Positions 8,711-17,789 are shown, counted from the first letter of the stretch. The stretch is 64,000 nt of DNA from CAVUPF01 sp963777915 (GCA_963777915.1 CAVZSH010000005.1:496001-560000); one strand, 5' to 3'. Numbers and translations: made by a program. The notes: a model not told the origin generated them from the sequence alone.

Positions 8711-10153
8711 ATGCGCAACTCCATCCGATACCTCACTCCTGCGCCCCTTGCTATCGCCGTGTTGGCGGTCCTTGCGGTACTGGCGCTCTCGGCGAGCGCG
8801 TTCGCCGCTTCGGGGTCGCAGCACGGCCACCCACAGCCGTCGGCGCGCGGAGCGCTGAGGCAGCTGCCGGGGCGCCACGGCTGCCTTGTAGATCGGTCAA
8901 CCTCCAGCGGCGGGTGCGGGACCGCCCGCGCTCTCAAGGGCCCGGGGCCCTTCATGGGCTCGCGCGCCATCGCGCTCAGCCCGGACGGCAAGAACGTCTA
9001 CGTTGCCTCCTCTCGCAGCGACGCCATCGCGATCTTCAAGCGAAACTCACGCACGGGCACGCTGACGCAGCCGAAGGGCACCGCGGGATGCAGCGCCGCC
9101 AAAGGCGCCAGCGGCTGCGCGACGGCGATCGGCCTCGACGGCCCGAACTCGGTAGCGGTCAGCGCCAACGGACGCAACGTCTACGCGACTTCCCGCGATA
9201 GCAATGCGATTACCAGCTTCCTCCGCAACCCGAAAACCGGCGCGCTGCGCCAGCTTCCGCCCGCCAGCGCCGGCTGCATCTCGGCGCTGCCGATCCCCGG
9301 CTGCGCCGCCGGTCGGGCGCTGCTCGGACCCGATGTGGTCGTGATCAGTCCCGATGGCATGAACGTCTACGTCGGCTCGTTCTTCGGCAATGCCGTCGCG
9401 GTCTTCGCCCGCAACCCGAAAACCGGCGCGCTCTCGCAGCCGGCCGGCAGCGCCGGCTGTATCGCCGAAACGACGACGAGCGGCTGCGCAATCGGGGTCG
9501 CGCTTGGGGCCGTCGAGGGGTTGGCGGTCAGCCGTGACGGGTCAAGCGTCTACGCTGCTTCCGCGCTCTCAAACGCCCTCGTCGTGCTAACGCGCGAACC
9601 CTCGACCGGAGCCCTGACGCAGGCGACCGGCGGCAGCGGTTGCATCGTCGAGAGCCCGCTTACCGGTTGCGCCACCGGGGTCGAGCTGAGCGGCGCCAAC
9701 GCGGTCGCGGTCAGCCCCGGCAACAACGTCCTCTACGTAACCTCGCTGTTCAGCAACAGCGTCACGACGTTTGCTCCTTCGACCTCTTTCGCCGGCCTGA
9801 AGCAGAAGGAAGGCACCGCCGGATGCCTGGTCTGGCTGCGCGCCGTCGGCTGCTCCTTCGGCCGCGCCCTGAGCGGACCTGAGGGCCTCGTGGTCTCACC
9901 GGACGGCGCCAACCTCTACGTTGCCGCCTTCCTCACCGGTGCAATAGATGTGCTCGATCGCAATCGAGAATCCGGCTCGGTTGCCCAGAAGCCTGGCAGC
10001 CCCGGCTGCCAGGCCCCGCGCTCGGTTCCTGGCTGCACGCGCGCCCGCGCCCTGCGCGGCGTTAGCTCGCTTGCGCTCAGCCCCGATGGCCGCTATCTCT
10101 ACTCGACCTCGTTCGGCAGCAACGCCGTCGACATCTTCCGGAGGAGCAAATGA
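8711..10153 (+). CDS. Secreted seven-bladed beta-propeller protein with Cys pairs
   Basis: 480 residues. A signal peptide (about residues 1-33, ending SASAFAA) is followed by about 61-residue repeats, each with an LSPDGxNVYVAS-type strand, an F.RN..TGAL.Q strand and a GC-(8-10)-GC loop. Six complete blades are visible; the N-terminal GALRQLPGRHGC segment supplies the outer strand of the seventh, a velcro closure. It resembles lactonase-fold/YVTN propellers, but no enzyme activity can be claimed. The stop overlaps the sulfatase start as ATGA, so the two are coupled. Longer upstream reading frames overlap the previous gene and are not used; the ATG fits the signal peptide. Confidence 0.8.
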   Translation: MRNSIRYLTPAPLAIAVLAVLAVLALSASAFAASGSQHGHPQPSARGALRQLPGRHGCLVDRSTSSGGCGTARALKGPGPFMGSRAIALSPDGKNVYVASSRSDAIAIFKRNSRTGTLTQPKGTAGCSAAKGASGCATAIGLDGPNSVAVSANGRNVYATSRDSNAITSFLRNPKTGALRQLPPASAGCISALPIPGCAAGRALLGPDVVVISPDGMNVYVGSFFGNAVAVFARNPKTGALSQPAGSAGCIAETTTSGCAIGVALGAVEGLAVSRDGSSVYAASALSNALVVLTREPSTGALTQATGGSGCIVESPLTGCATGVELSGANAVAVSPGNNVLYVTSLFSNSVTTFAPSTSFAGLKQKEGTAGCLVWLRAVGCSFGRALSGPEGLVVSPDGANLYVAAFLTGAIDVLDRNRESGSVAQKPGSPGCQAPRSVPGCTRARALRGVSSLALSPDGRYLYSTSFGSNAVDIFRRSK

Positions 10154-11751
10154 GTCGAACTGACAAGCGCGAAGGCGGGCTCACCCGCAAGGAGCTGATC
10201 GGGTCTGGAGCGACGGCCGCTTCGGCGCTGCTCCTGGCCCAGGGGGCCGGGGTCGAGCGGGCGCTCGCCGCGACGCAGGGGAAGCGGCGCGATGTCGCCG
10301 GGATGAACATCATCCTTTTCCTCACCGACCAGGAACGGGCGATCCAGCACTTTCCGCCGAACTGGCTGCGCCAGAACCTGCCGGGGATGAGGCGGCTGCG
10401 ACGCCATGGGCTGAGCTTCGAGCGCGCCTTCACCAACGCCTGCATGTGCTCTCCGGCCCGCTCGACCTTGATGAGCGGCTACTTTCCCGCCCAGCACGGG
10501 GTCAAGTACACGCTCGAGGAAGACATGCCGGCCTCCGAATATCCGCAGGTGGACCTGCCAGTCGAATTGAAGAACCTCGCCACGGTGATGAAGGCGGCGG
10601 AGTACAACGTCGTCTACAAGGGCAAGTGGCATTGCGCTAAGCCGGCCGAGAAGGAAAATGCCGTCCCCGCAGACCTCGAAAAGTACGGCTTCCTGCGCTG
10701 GGACCCGCCGGACGCCGGCGCCAACCAGAGCGTCCCAGAGGCCGGCGGCGGCTTCATCGACAATGACGGGCGCTTCATCGACTCGGTCGGCGAAGTGGCG
10801 GCGGGGACCGAGGGCGCTCTGCAGTACTTGGGCTCGACCGCCGCCGAACAGCAGCCATTCTTCATGGTGATCTCACTGGTCAACCCCCACGACGTCCTCT
10901 TCTACCCGAGCAGGACCTTCGAGGAAGCCGGTTATGACAATTCCTGGCTGGAGGGAAGCATCCGTTCGCCGGCCACCAATGAAGAAGACCTCTCTACCAA
11001 GCCTTCGGTGCAAGAAGAATTCCTGAAAATCTTCAACCTCACGGGGAAGCCCAAAAACGAGGCGCAGAAGCGCAGCTACCTGAACTACTACGGCAACCTG
11101 ATGCGCTCCTCCGACTCCTACCTGGTCAACGTCCTCGACAAGCTGGAAGAGACCGGTCTCCTCGATGACACGCTGATCGTCCGCACCGCCGACCACGGCG
11201 AGATGGGGCTTGCCCACGGCGGTCTGCGGCAGAAGAACTTCAACTTCTATGAGGAGGCGACGCGGGTGCCGCTCGTCTACTCCAACCCGAAGCTCTTCCC
11301 GAGGCCGGCGACGTCGGATGCGCTGGTTTCCCACGTCGACTTTCTGCCGACGCTGGCGAGCCTGGCCGCGGCGCCGAAGAGCGCCCGCGCCGACTGGGAG
11401 GGGGTCGACTACTCGAAGCTGGTCCTGCATCCGTCCTCGAACCGCACCACCCAGGACTACATCGTTTTCACCTACGACGACTTCCAGTCCGGCCAGGCGA
11501 GCGGCCCCTATCCTAAACCGCCGAATCACGTGGTCGGCATCCGTGAAAAGAACTGGAAGCTGGCGAAGTACCACGACGTTGAACACCGCAAGCGGCCGCA
11601 GTGGGAGATGTATGACTTAAAGAACGACCCGCTCGAGAAGATCAACCTTGCCTTTAGCGGCCACAAACGCACGCCCAAGCAAGACGAAGAACTCAAGCGC
11701 CTCAAACGCAAGCTCGCCCGGGTCGAAAAGACCCGCCTGCAGCCGCTGTAG
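10150..11751 (+). CDS. Sulfatase family enzyme (CSPAR-type)
   Basis: 533 residues. After a hydrophobic N-terminal segment (with TRKELIGSG before it, Tat-like but RK rather than RR) comes the sulfatase domain: NIILFLTDQER supplies a metal Asp, and C100-S-P-A-R is the formylglycine signature. Downstream are YKGKWH, VNPHD and RTADHGEMGLAHGG, the remaining metal/substrate motifs. It would hydrolyse a sulfate (or phosphonate) ester after Cys100 is oxidised to formylglycine. Translation is coupled to the propeller gene, and the SUMF1-fold protein upstream lacks the cysteines to do the maturation. Substrate unknown. Confidence 0.88.
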   Translation: MSRTDKREGGLTRKELIGSGATAASALLLAQGAGVERALAATQGKRRDVAGMNIILFLTDQERAIQHFPPNWLRQNLPGMRRLRRHGLSFERAFTNACMCSPARSTLMSGYFPAQHGVKYTLEEDMPASEYPQVDLPVELKNLATVMKAAEYNVVYKGKWHCAKPAEKENAVPADLEKYGFLRWDPPDAGANQSVPEAGGGFIDNDGRFIDSVGEVAAGTEGALQYLGSTAAEQQPFFMVISLVNPHDVLFYPSRTFEEAGYDNSWLEGSIRSPATNEEDLSTKPSVQEEFLKIFNLTGKPKNEAQKRSYLNYYGNLMRSSDSYLVNVLDKLEETGLLDDTLIVRTADHGEMGLAHGGLRQKNFNFYEEATRVPLVYSNPKLFPRPATSDALVSHVDFLPTLASLAAAPKSARADWEGVDYSKLVLHPSSNRTTQDYIVFTYDDFQSGQASGPYPKPPNHVVGIREKNWKLAKYHDVEHRKRPQWEMYDLKNDPLEKINLAFSGHKRTPKQDEELKRLKRKLARVEKTRLQPL

Positions 11752-11862
11752 CGACGTTCGCCCGTGGGGACGATACGGGCATTGGAGACGCCGCGGGCGG
11801 CATAGGCACCGACTGTCGGCTGCGGTCTCGTGCTCGGGTGAGGGGCTAGATACCCTGGCGTT

Positions 11863-12336
11863 GTGCCTGCGAAGCGGAGTGCCGGTGTGCTTCTCTTTCG
11901 CTTCGCCGCGGGCTCACCCGAGCTGTTGCTCGTCCACCCGGGCGGGCCGCTCTGGGCCAAGATGGACCTGGGGGCCTGGTCGATCCCGAAGGGGGAGCTC
12001 GACGAGGGCGAGGACCCGCGGGACTGCGCTTTGCGCGAGCTGGGGGAGGAGCTGGGAGCGGCGCCGGCCCTTGCTCCGGAGACTTTGATCGCGCTGGGAT
12101 CCGTCCGTCTGAAAAGCGGCAAGGTTGTTCAGGGTTGGGCCGCCGAGGCCGATTTCGACCCCGCCACGCTGCGCAGCAACGCCTTCGCGATGGAGTGGCC
12201 GCCAGGCTCCGGCGCGGAGCGCGAGTTCCCCGAGGTCGACCGGGCCGGGTGGTTTGACCCGGAGACGGCCAGGCGGAAGCTCAACCCGGCCCAGGCCGAC
12301 TTCGTCGACCGCCTCCTCGACTGCCTGGATCGCTGA
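11863..12336 (+). CDS. Nudix hydrolase
   Basis: 157 residues with a canonical Nudix box, GELDEGEDPRDCALRELGEELG (G-x5-E-x7-REU-x-EE-x-G), at about residues 47-68. The preceding AWSIPKG fits the subgroup that hydrolyses diadenosine polyphosphates or similar NDP-X compounds. The protein is cytosolic. The GTG start has no ribosome site but lies 10 bases after TAGATA, suggesting a leaderless or near-leaderless message. It is a stand-alone gene before the RDD protein. Confidence 0.88.
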   Translation: MPAKRSAGVLLFRFAAGSPELLLVHPGGPLWAKMDLGAWSIPKGELDEGEDPRDCALRELGEELGAAPALAPETLIALGSVRLKSGKVVQGWAAEADFDPATLRSNAFAMEWPPGSGAEREFPEVDRAGWFDPETARRKLNPAQADFVDRLLDCLDR

Positions 12337-12384
12337 CCAGCGACCTCTGCGAGCCCGGCCGATCGATGCGATACTCGGCTCGAC

Positions 12385-13497
12385 ATGGGAGATGGCCCGA
12401 CCCCGCAGGCGCCTCCCCCCGGCGAGGCGACTCGCAAGGAGGGCGTTGGTGCGAGCGCCAATGGTGGCGCTGGCCGAAATGGCAACGGGAGCCGCAACGG
12501 CGGCGCCGGCCCGTCCGGTGCGCTGAACGGGCAGCCCCCCCTCTCGGCGCGCCTGCTCGGCGTTGGCGTGCGCGGAGCCCGGACGGTCACCCGCGCGGCT
12601 GGGATCGATCGCGCCGTCGAAGTCGCCGCCGAGGAGGCGATAGTTGCCGCAGTCGAGAGCGAGGCGGTCGAGCGGGCGCTGGCGCGCGTGCTTGAAGGCC
12701 CGGTGGTCGAGGAGGCGGTGCAGGGGGCACTGGAGAGCGATGCCGTCAAGCGCGCCCTGATCGAGGCGCTCGACAGCGAGCTGGTCGACGAGGTCTGGCG
12801 GCGCCTGCTAGCCAGTGAGGAGGCCCAGCAGCTGGTCGAGCGGATCGCCGAGGCGCCGGAGCTACGCGCGGCGATCAGCGCTCAAGGCGTGGGGCTGATC
12901 GGCGACATCGGTCGCACGATCGGCAGGGTGGCCCGGCGCCTCGACGACACCCTGGAGCGAGCCGTGCGGCGGATCTTCTTTCGCAAGCGCCGCTCGGAGG
13001 CCACCGGGCACGCCGGCGCCGTCAGCCGGGCGCTAGCACTCGCGATCGACGGCGCCATCATCAACCTCTCCTTCTCGACGCTGGCCGCCATCGTCGCCCT
13101 GATCGACTCGGCGTTCTCGGGGAACGGGCACGGCGTCTCGGGCCTGGCCCTGGCGCTCGGTACGGTCGCCTGGCTGGGGCTGGGAGCCCTCTACCTGCTC
13201 GCTTTCTGGTGCCTTGCGGGGCAGACGCCGGGAATGCGCTTCGTCCGGATCAGGATCGAGGTTGAGGGGCGGCGGCTCCCGTTCGGGCGGGCGCTGAGCC
13301 GTCTGATTGGACTCGGACTGGCAGTCGCGACGCTCGGAATCGGCTTCCTCGGGATCCTCTTCAGCGAGCGCCGGCGTGGCTGGGAGGACCAGCTCTCCGA
13401 CACCGACGTGGTCTATGAGGAGAATGACCCAGAGCCGGCGCCGTGGTCGAAGCTGGCCGCGGCGGAGTCTGAGCAGGCTGCGGACCTCGCCGCCTAG
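12385..13497 (+). CDS. RDD-family membrane protein with long N-terminal region
   Basis: 370 residues. Residues 1-55 are a low-complexity Gly/Asn/Ala-rich segment. Residues 60-190 are amphipathic, with repeated acidic E-A-V-E/E-S-E blocks. From about 205 the RDD domain follows: SRALALAIDGAIINLSF (Arg-Asp), two or three hydrophobic helices, GQTPGMRFVRIRI and RRGWEDQLSDT near the end. RDD proteins are small membrane proteins of mostly unknown, possibly transport, function. The stop codon shares bases with the stop of the convergent DUF389 gene. GATACT lies 9 bases before the ATG, so it may be near-leaderless. Confidence 0.8.
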   Translation: MGDGPTPQAPPPGEATRKEGVGASANGGAGRNGNGSRNGGAGPSGALNGQPPLSARLLGVGVRGARTVTRAAGIDRAVEVAAEEAIVAAVESEAVERALARVLEGPVVEEAVQGALESDAVKRALIEALDSELVDEVWRRLLASEEAQQLVERIAEAPELRAAISAQGVGLIGDIGRTIGRVARRLDDTLERAVRRIFFRKRRSEATGHAGAVSRALALAIDGAIINLSFSTLAAIVALIDSAFSGNGHGVSGLALALGTVAWLGLGALYLLAFWCLAGQTPGMRFVRIRIEVEGRRLPFGRALSRLIGLGLAVATLGIGFLGILFSERRRGWEDQLSDTDVVYEENDPEPAPWSKLAAAESEQAADLAA

Positions 13498-14402
13498 CCT
13501 CGGTCATCGGAGCGGTCCGCCATCCAACGCTGGATAACCAGGGTAAGGCTGCCAGAGACGAGCAAGAGGGTCACGTTGACGATCAGCACGGCCAGTGCTC
13601 CGAGCCCCGTTCCGGGGCCTCCCGTCCCGATCGCCACGCCGAGGTAGGCCGAGGCGGGGATCGTCGTCACCGAGATCGCAACGCCGACCGCGGCACTGGC
13701 CCGGGTCTCGAAAGAGAGCATCGCCGCGATCCCCGCTGCGAGGGCGATCAGCACGGTCGAGTAGTCGGTCTTCGCCAGGGTGTTGAGGCTGCTGTGGCTG
13801 ACCGCGAAGTGGTTGGGGAGGAGGCCGGCGAGGTCGAGCAGAGCCGAGAGCACCGCGGCCGTGACCACGACCAGGAGCAGGCCGAGCGTGAGGGTCATGA
13901 AGGCTCGCCGCGCCAGGCTGTAACGAGCGGCGACGACCCCGACGCAGGTGGCGCAGATCGGCAGCAGGTCCGGGCTGACGGCCATCGCCCCGACGATCAG
14001 GATCGAGCTGCTGGTGATCACGCCGAGCGCGGCGATCACCGCCGCCACGTTGATCATGGCCAGGTAACGGGCGAGGGGGCGTGAGTTGGCGCGGGCCTGG
14101 CCCATCACCTCGACCCAGGCGAAGCCGCCGAGGTTGCCCGCACCGCCCGGGTGGCGCCGCAGCGGCGCTACCACGTCGACCCGTTCCAGCAGGTAGTCCT
14201 CGACGCCAATCCCCATCGCCACGATCTCCTCGACCAGGCGGTCTGCGGCGGCCGGCTCGACATCGGCGACGAAGACGACTCCTGCCGCGGCACGGCCCTC
14301 GTCGGGCTGGCGGACGATGCGGCGCACGCCCTCGATCTGCAGTAGCGCCTCGGCGAAGCGGGTCGCCTGATTGGCTTCGACAGAGGAGCGCAGTCTCAGC
14401 AC
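13494..14402 (-). CDS. DUF389-family membrane protein
   Basis: 302 residues. The first about 95 form a soluble ferredoxin-like domain (MLRLRSSVEANQATRFAEAL; EGVRRIV), followed by six or so transmembrane helices with the family hallmarks GVITSSSILIVGAMAVSPDLLPI and FETRASAAVGVAISVTTIPASAY. DUF389 is a widespread family without an agreed function. It is convergent with the RDD gene, the two stop codons overlapping in a shared CTAG. A 127-residue membrane protein gene lies 90 bp upstream on the same strand, separated by a hairpin. Confidence 0.82.
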   Translation of the reverse strand: MLRLRSSVEANQATRFAEALLQIEGVRRIVRQPDEGRAAAGVVFVADVEPAAADRLVEEIVAMGIGVEDYLLERVDVVAPLRRHPGGAGNLGGFAWVEVMGQARANSRPLARYLAMINVAAVIAALGVITSSSILIVGAMAVSPDLLPICATCVGVVAARYSLARRAFMTLTLGLLLVVVTAAVLSALLDLAGLLPNHFAVSHSSLNTLAKTDYSTVLIALAAGIAAMLSFETRASAAVGVAISVTTIPASAYLGVAIGTGGPGTGLGALAVLIVNVTLLLVSGSLTLVIQRWMADRSDDRG

Positions 14403-14440
14403 GATTTCATCCTCTTCCTCCGGGGTCGCTCCCTGAACGG

Positions 14441-14466
14441 CGAAGACCCCTGGATCGGGGCCTTCG
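14441..14466 (-). terminator. Hairpin between two minus-strand genes
   Basis: CGAAG-A-CCCC and GGGG-C-CTTCG form a near-perfect stem with a 6-base loop and one internal mismatch. It lies just after the stop of the small membrane protein gene. No T-run follows, so it is a terminator-like or mRNA-stabilising structure rather than a textbook terminator. Confidence 0.4.
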
Positions 14467-14492
14467 CGACGAGTGTTGCGGTCGGGCCGCGG

Positions 14493-14876
14493 TCAGGCGC
14501 TCGAGACCTCGGGCCCCTCGGCCAGCTTGTAGACGACGATGATGCTGAGCGCAAAGATCGCCAGCGACCACAGCGGGTAGGCGGGGATCGCGAGCAAGGC
14601 GCCGATCGCGTTCAGCGAGGCGATGAAGATGCCGAACCAGCGGCCGAATTCGCCGCCCGAGAACAGCGAGAACGCCGCCACGAGCTCCAATACCCCGAGG
14701 ATCAAGGTGACCCAGCCCCAGGTGTGGAGGCTGCTGACGATGTAGGTGGCGTTTTCGGTGAAGAACTTCGAATTGCCGATCGCCGCGATGCCGTAGATGA
14801 TGTTCAAGACACCGGCGATCAGCAACAGAATGCCGGCGAAGACCCACCAGCCGCTGAGCGTGCTCTCCTCGTTCAT
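14493..14876 (-). CDS. Small four-helix membrane protein (DUF7144-like)
   Basis: 127 residues with four hydrophobic helices; GWWVFAGILLLIAGVLNIIYG and GWVTLILGVLELVAAFSLF are characteristic of a small actinobacterial membrane family with no known function. The ATG is preceded by AAAGGG at good spacing, so the longer in-frame upstream extension is rejected. The C-terminus is short and acidic. It is followed by a hairpin and then the DUF389 gene. No more specific role can be given. Confidence 0.75.
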   Translation of the reverse strand: MNEESTLSGWWVFAGILLLIAGVLNIIYGIAAIGNSKFFTENATYIVSSLHTWGWVTLILGVLELVAAFSLFSGGEFGRWFGIFIASLNAIGALLAIPAYPLWSLAIFALSIIVVYKLAEGPEVSSA

Positions 14877-15028
14877 GCGTAACCCTTTCGTGCGCGTTGG
14901 GAGCGAGACGGTACGTGCGGGATTTCGCGGCCCAACGGGGATTTCCTCTGCTTTGGCCGACCGGCGACAAGCGTTTGCATGTGAATTCCCGCTGGTGTCA
15001 ATAAAGGCCGTATGGCACCATCCCGCGG

Positions 15029-15991
15029 GTGAAGCTCGCAAAGGGACTCTCGCGTCCGGCATTACCGGTGCTGTTGGCGTTTGCGCTGTTTTCACCCGCC
15101 TTCGCGCAGGCCGCCCCGGCGAGCGCGCACCGAGTCCTCGGTGCCGCAAGCGCTGCTCGCTTCTGGGGGCCGCGGCGGGTGCGGCGGGCACTCGCCCACC
15201 CAGCTGCCCTACCGCCTGGGGCCGGGCATGGGGGGCGGTCGGAGGCGACTCCCGCGGCGGGCGTGCCACTCCGGGTCGGCGGCCGGCCGCCGAACGGGCG
15301 TCGCCGCGGAGCCGCCTTTGCCAGCAGCATCGGCATCGCCGACGCCTCGGCCTTGGAAGATCGGACCAACGGGCGGGTCTTCGGCTTCGATCCGCAGCAG
15401 GGACCGTACTCTTGCTCGGGCACCTCGCTAAACACTCCGAGCGGCTCGATAGTCCTTACCGCCGGCCACTGCGTCGTCGAGGCCAGGAGCTGGGGTCGGG
15501 ACCTGGTCTTCATCCCCGCCTTCGACCACGGAAGGCGGCCGTTCGGGACGTTCGCCGCCGAAGCGGTCTTTACGACCCCGGAGTGGCGGCAATCGGAAAA
15601 CACGGACTTCGACGTTGCCGCGTTGCTGGTGCAGCCGAACCGATTCGGCACGCTGTCGAGCGTGGTCGGTTCGCGGGGGTATGAGACCGGCAAGTCGAGG
15701 TACTCGGCGTTTCAGATCTTCGGCTACCCGGCTGGCGCGCTCGGCGGCGAAGAACTGCGGTCCTGTCTGACCCACGGCCTCGGTATCGATCCGCTGACCA
15801 AGATGCTTCAGGGACCGCCGACCGTGCCCGGTAGATGCAACATGGCAGCCGGCTCCAGCGGCGGCGCTTGGATCGCCGAAGGCCAGTACATCGACGGGGT
15901 GACGAGCTATGGCTATGAACACAACTTCACCCGTCTGTACTCGCCGTATTTCGGCGCCGCGATCGGCAGCTTCCTGAGCCGCCTGCCTTGA
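15029..15991 (+). CDS. Secreted trypsin-like serine protease
   Basis: 320 residues with a signal peptide (VLLAFALFSPAFAQA) and an Arg/Pro-rich linker to about residue 95. The S1-type triad is visible: His in LTAGHCVV, Asp in NTDFDVAALL, Ser in AAGSSGGAW. It would act outside the cell as an endopeptidase. The GTG start has only weak ribosome-site support. It ends 7 bp from the stop of the convergent phosphoesterase gene, with no terminator in between. The rich linker may be a cleaved propeptide. Confidence 0.82.
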   Translation: MKLAKGLSRPALPVLLAFALFSPAFAQAAPASAHRVLGAASAARFWGPRRVRRALAHPAALPPGAGHGGRSEATPAAGVPLRVGGRPPNGRRRGAAFASSIGIADASALEDRTNGRVFGFDPQQGPYSCSGTSLNTPSGSIVLTAGHCVVEARSWGRDLVFIPAFDHGRRPFGTFAAEAVFTTPEWRQSENTDFDVAALLVQPNRFGTLSSVVGSRGYETGKSRYSAFQIFGYPAGALGGEELRSCLTHGLGIDPLTKMLQGPPTVPGRCNMAAGSSGGAWIAEGQYIDGVTSYGYEHNFTRLYSPYFGAAIGSFLSRLP

Positions 15992-15998
15992 GTCCGGG

Positions 15999-17351
15999 CT
16001 AGCTTTCGCCCGTTTCCCCACGCAGCGCCGGCCCAAAGGAATTGACCTTGGCGCCGCCTGCGTTGGCGAGGTGGGAAAGGCCGAAGAGGTCCTCGGTGGA
16101 GCGCAAAAGCGAGTAGGGGTTATATGGGGTCGAGTCTGTAGAGCCGCGGGTCAGGAAGTTGGAGAGCAGCAGTGTCCCGACTTTGGGAGGAGTCGCGCTC
16201 CCCGTCTCTGAGGAGGAGCCTGCTTCGTCGAAGGTGATGACCAGCAGGCCGTCCTGCTTGTAGGCGGGCGAGGCGAGGATCTTCGGCGCCCACTGTTCGA
16301 GGAAGGCATCGGCGCTGGCGGCGCCGCTCGGCGTGCCGGTCGGACACTGACCGGCGACCCCGGCGTCACAGAGGTTGGGGGCGATGAAGGAGTAGTTGGG
16401 GGTCGAGGCGACCTTGCCCAGGTCGTTCCCGAGTTCGGTCAGCGGCAAGTCGCTGCTCGCACAGGCGCCGAGCTGAAGCAGCGAATTGAAGTAGGCGAAG
16501 GGATTCTGTCGCGCCGCGTAGCCGCCCTGCGCCGGCTGATCAGCTGCGCCGGATTCGGGGTGGACGCAGTTTTCAGGCTTCCCCGTCGCGCCGACCATGC
16601 TCTCCATGTAGGCGCTCCACTGGAAGCCTGCGCTGGACAGTTGATCGGCGACCGTCAGCGTTTCGACTGGGTAGACGCATCCCGACCCCGGAATGACACC
16701 CTGCTTGTTGGGCTTGACGTTGTGGGGGAATTCGGTGTAGGTCGAGCAGTTGGCCTGGGTCGAGGGGTTTGGCGGTTGGCCGCTGATCGCCGCGATGTCG
16801 TTGGGCAGGCCGGCGCTTCCGAGTAGCGAGTAGTCGGAGAGCAACTCTCCTTGGGAGCGGAGCGTCGTCGCCAGGTAAGGCATCTGAGGGGCGGCGCCAA
16901 AGGCCGCTTCATAACCTGGGCTGGCTAGCGAGATTACGAAGACGTGTTTGATCCGACCGGCCTTCGGGGTCGGAGTCGACGGGGTGCTTGGTTCGCTGGG
17001 TGTAGCCGATTCGGCTTCTTCTGAGCCACCGGCTTCTGGGGAGGCGATCGACGTAGAGGCGGGTGTGCGGGCTCGAGCCGCCGAGCCGCCGCTCGCTTGC
17101 GCGGAGGGGCTTGTCGGTCCCGATGCGGTTTCGGGGGTCGGGGCGGGGCTCGTTGCGGCCGCGGCGTTATCGGCGAGGCTGCGGCCGAGCAGCGCCGCCA
17201 GGGGTCCGTCGTCGTTGGGGTTGGTGATCGCGCTGGCGACGATCGCCGAGGTGGCGATCAGAGAGGAGGCGACCAGCATGCCAAAACGCCGCCCGGTGAG
17301 CGTGGCGGCGGCCGCGATGGCGCGATGCAATGGCCGGGCAAGCGTCTTCAC
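15999..17351 (-). CDS. Secreted phosphoesterase-family protein, last gene of the pst operon
   Basis: 450 residues. A membrane/signal segment near residues 25-45 is followed by a Ser/Thr/Pro-rich linker and a PF04185-like domain from about 135: RIKHVFVISLASPGYEAAFG, then LPNDIAAISGQPP, VITFDEAG and YNPYSLLRSTEDLFGL near the end. Active family members have a Glu-Asn metal pair (as in ENHS/ENKS) where this protein has LASPG, so activity is uncertain. The GTG start overlaps the stop of the zinc-ribbon gene by 4 bases (GTGA), which is why I prefer it to the longer frame. Context suggests phosphate release from organic phosphates. Confidence 0.75.
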   Translation of the reverse strand: MKTLARPLHRAIAAAATLTGRRFGMLVASSLIATSAIVASAITNPNDDGPLAALLGRSLADNAAAATSPAPTPETASGPTSPSAQASGGSAARARTPASTSIASPEAGGSEEAESATPSEPSTPSTPTPKAGRIKHVFVISLASPGYEAAFGAAPQMPYLATTLRSQGELLSDYSLLGSAGLPNDIAAISGQPPNPSTQANCSTYTEFPHNVKPNKQGVIPGSGCVYPVETLTVADQLSSAGFQWSAYMESMVGATGKPENCVHPESGAADQPAQGGYAARQNPFAYFNSLLQLGACASSDLPLTELGNDLGKVASTPNYSFIAPNLCDAGVAGQCPTGTPSGAASADAFLEQWAPKILASPAYKQDGLLVITFDEAGSSSETGSATPPKVGTLLLSNFLTRGSTDSTPYNPYSLLRSTEDLFGLSHLANAGGAKVNSFGPALRGETGES

Positions 17352-17740
17352 GGCGTCGCCCCCGCCGGCACCAGCGATTGCCCACACTGGGCGCAGAAGC
17401 GCACTGCGTGGCCGTACGGCGAGCCGCAGCTGGGGCACAGGCCGGCGGCGTCGGCGCGTTCCAGCTCGAGCACACGCTCGACCGCGAGCAGCTCGGCGTC
17501 GACACGCTGCAGCTCCGCGGCTTTTTTGGTCAGGACGTCGAGCCGCACGTGGTCGCGGATCGCCATCTCATAGAAGGCGCCACCGAGGTCGGCCTGCATG
17601 ATCGTGAACTTCTCCAGCAGCCGGTCTCTCTGAGCGACCAGGTCGGCGTTCTCTTCCGCTGTGGCGGGTCGTGGCTCGCTCTTCGGGGACGGCCGCCGCC
17701 GGCTTTCGGTAGGCCGCAGGATGCCGACAAGCGAGCGCAT
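17348..17740 (-). CDS. Coiled-coil protein with C-terminal zinc ribbon
   Basis: 130 residues. An N-terminal basic segment is followed by heptad-like helices (about 35-90, many Leu/Glu/Arg), then CPSCG-x8-CAQCG, a four-Cys zinc ribbon, at the C-terminus. It is cytosolic and looks like an adaptor or scaffold rather than an enzyme. The ATG has GGAGG about 10 bases upstream. It lies between the membrane zinc-ribbon gene (49 bp) and the phosphoesterase gene (4-bp overlap). Function unknown. Confidence 0.7.
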   Translation of the reverse strand: MRSLVGILRPTESRRRPSPKSEPRPATAEENADLVAQRDRLLEKFTIMQADLGGAFYEMAIRDHVRLDVLTKKAAELQRVDAELLAVERVLELERADAAGLCPSCGSPYGHAVRFCAQCGQSLVPAGATP

Positions 17741-17789
17741 CGCTAGCGGCCCTCCGCCATAGCCGAGTCGGCGTTGTCCGCGGTCGCCA

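Noticed and set aside
10150..10270. Tat signal peptide on the sulfatase
   Set aside because: The motif has RK in place of RR; export is likely but the route is not shown.
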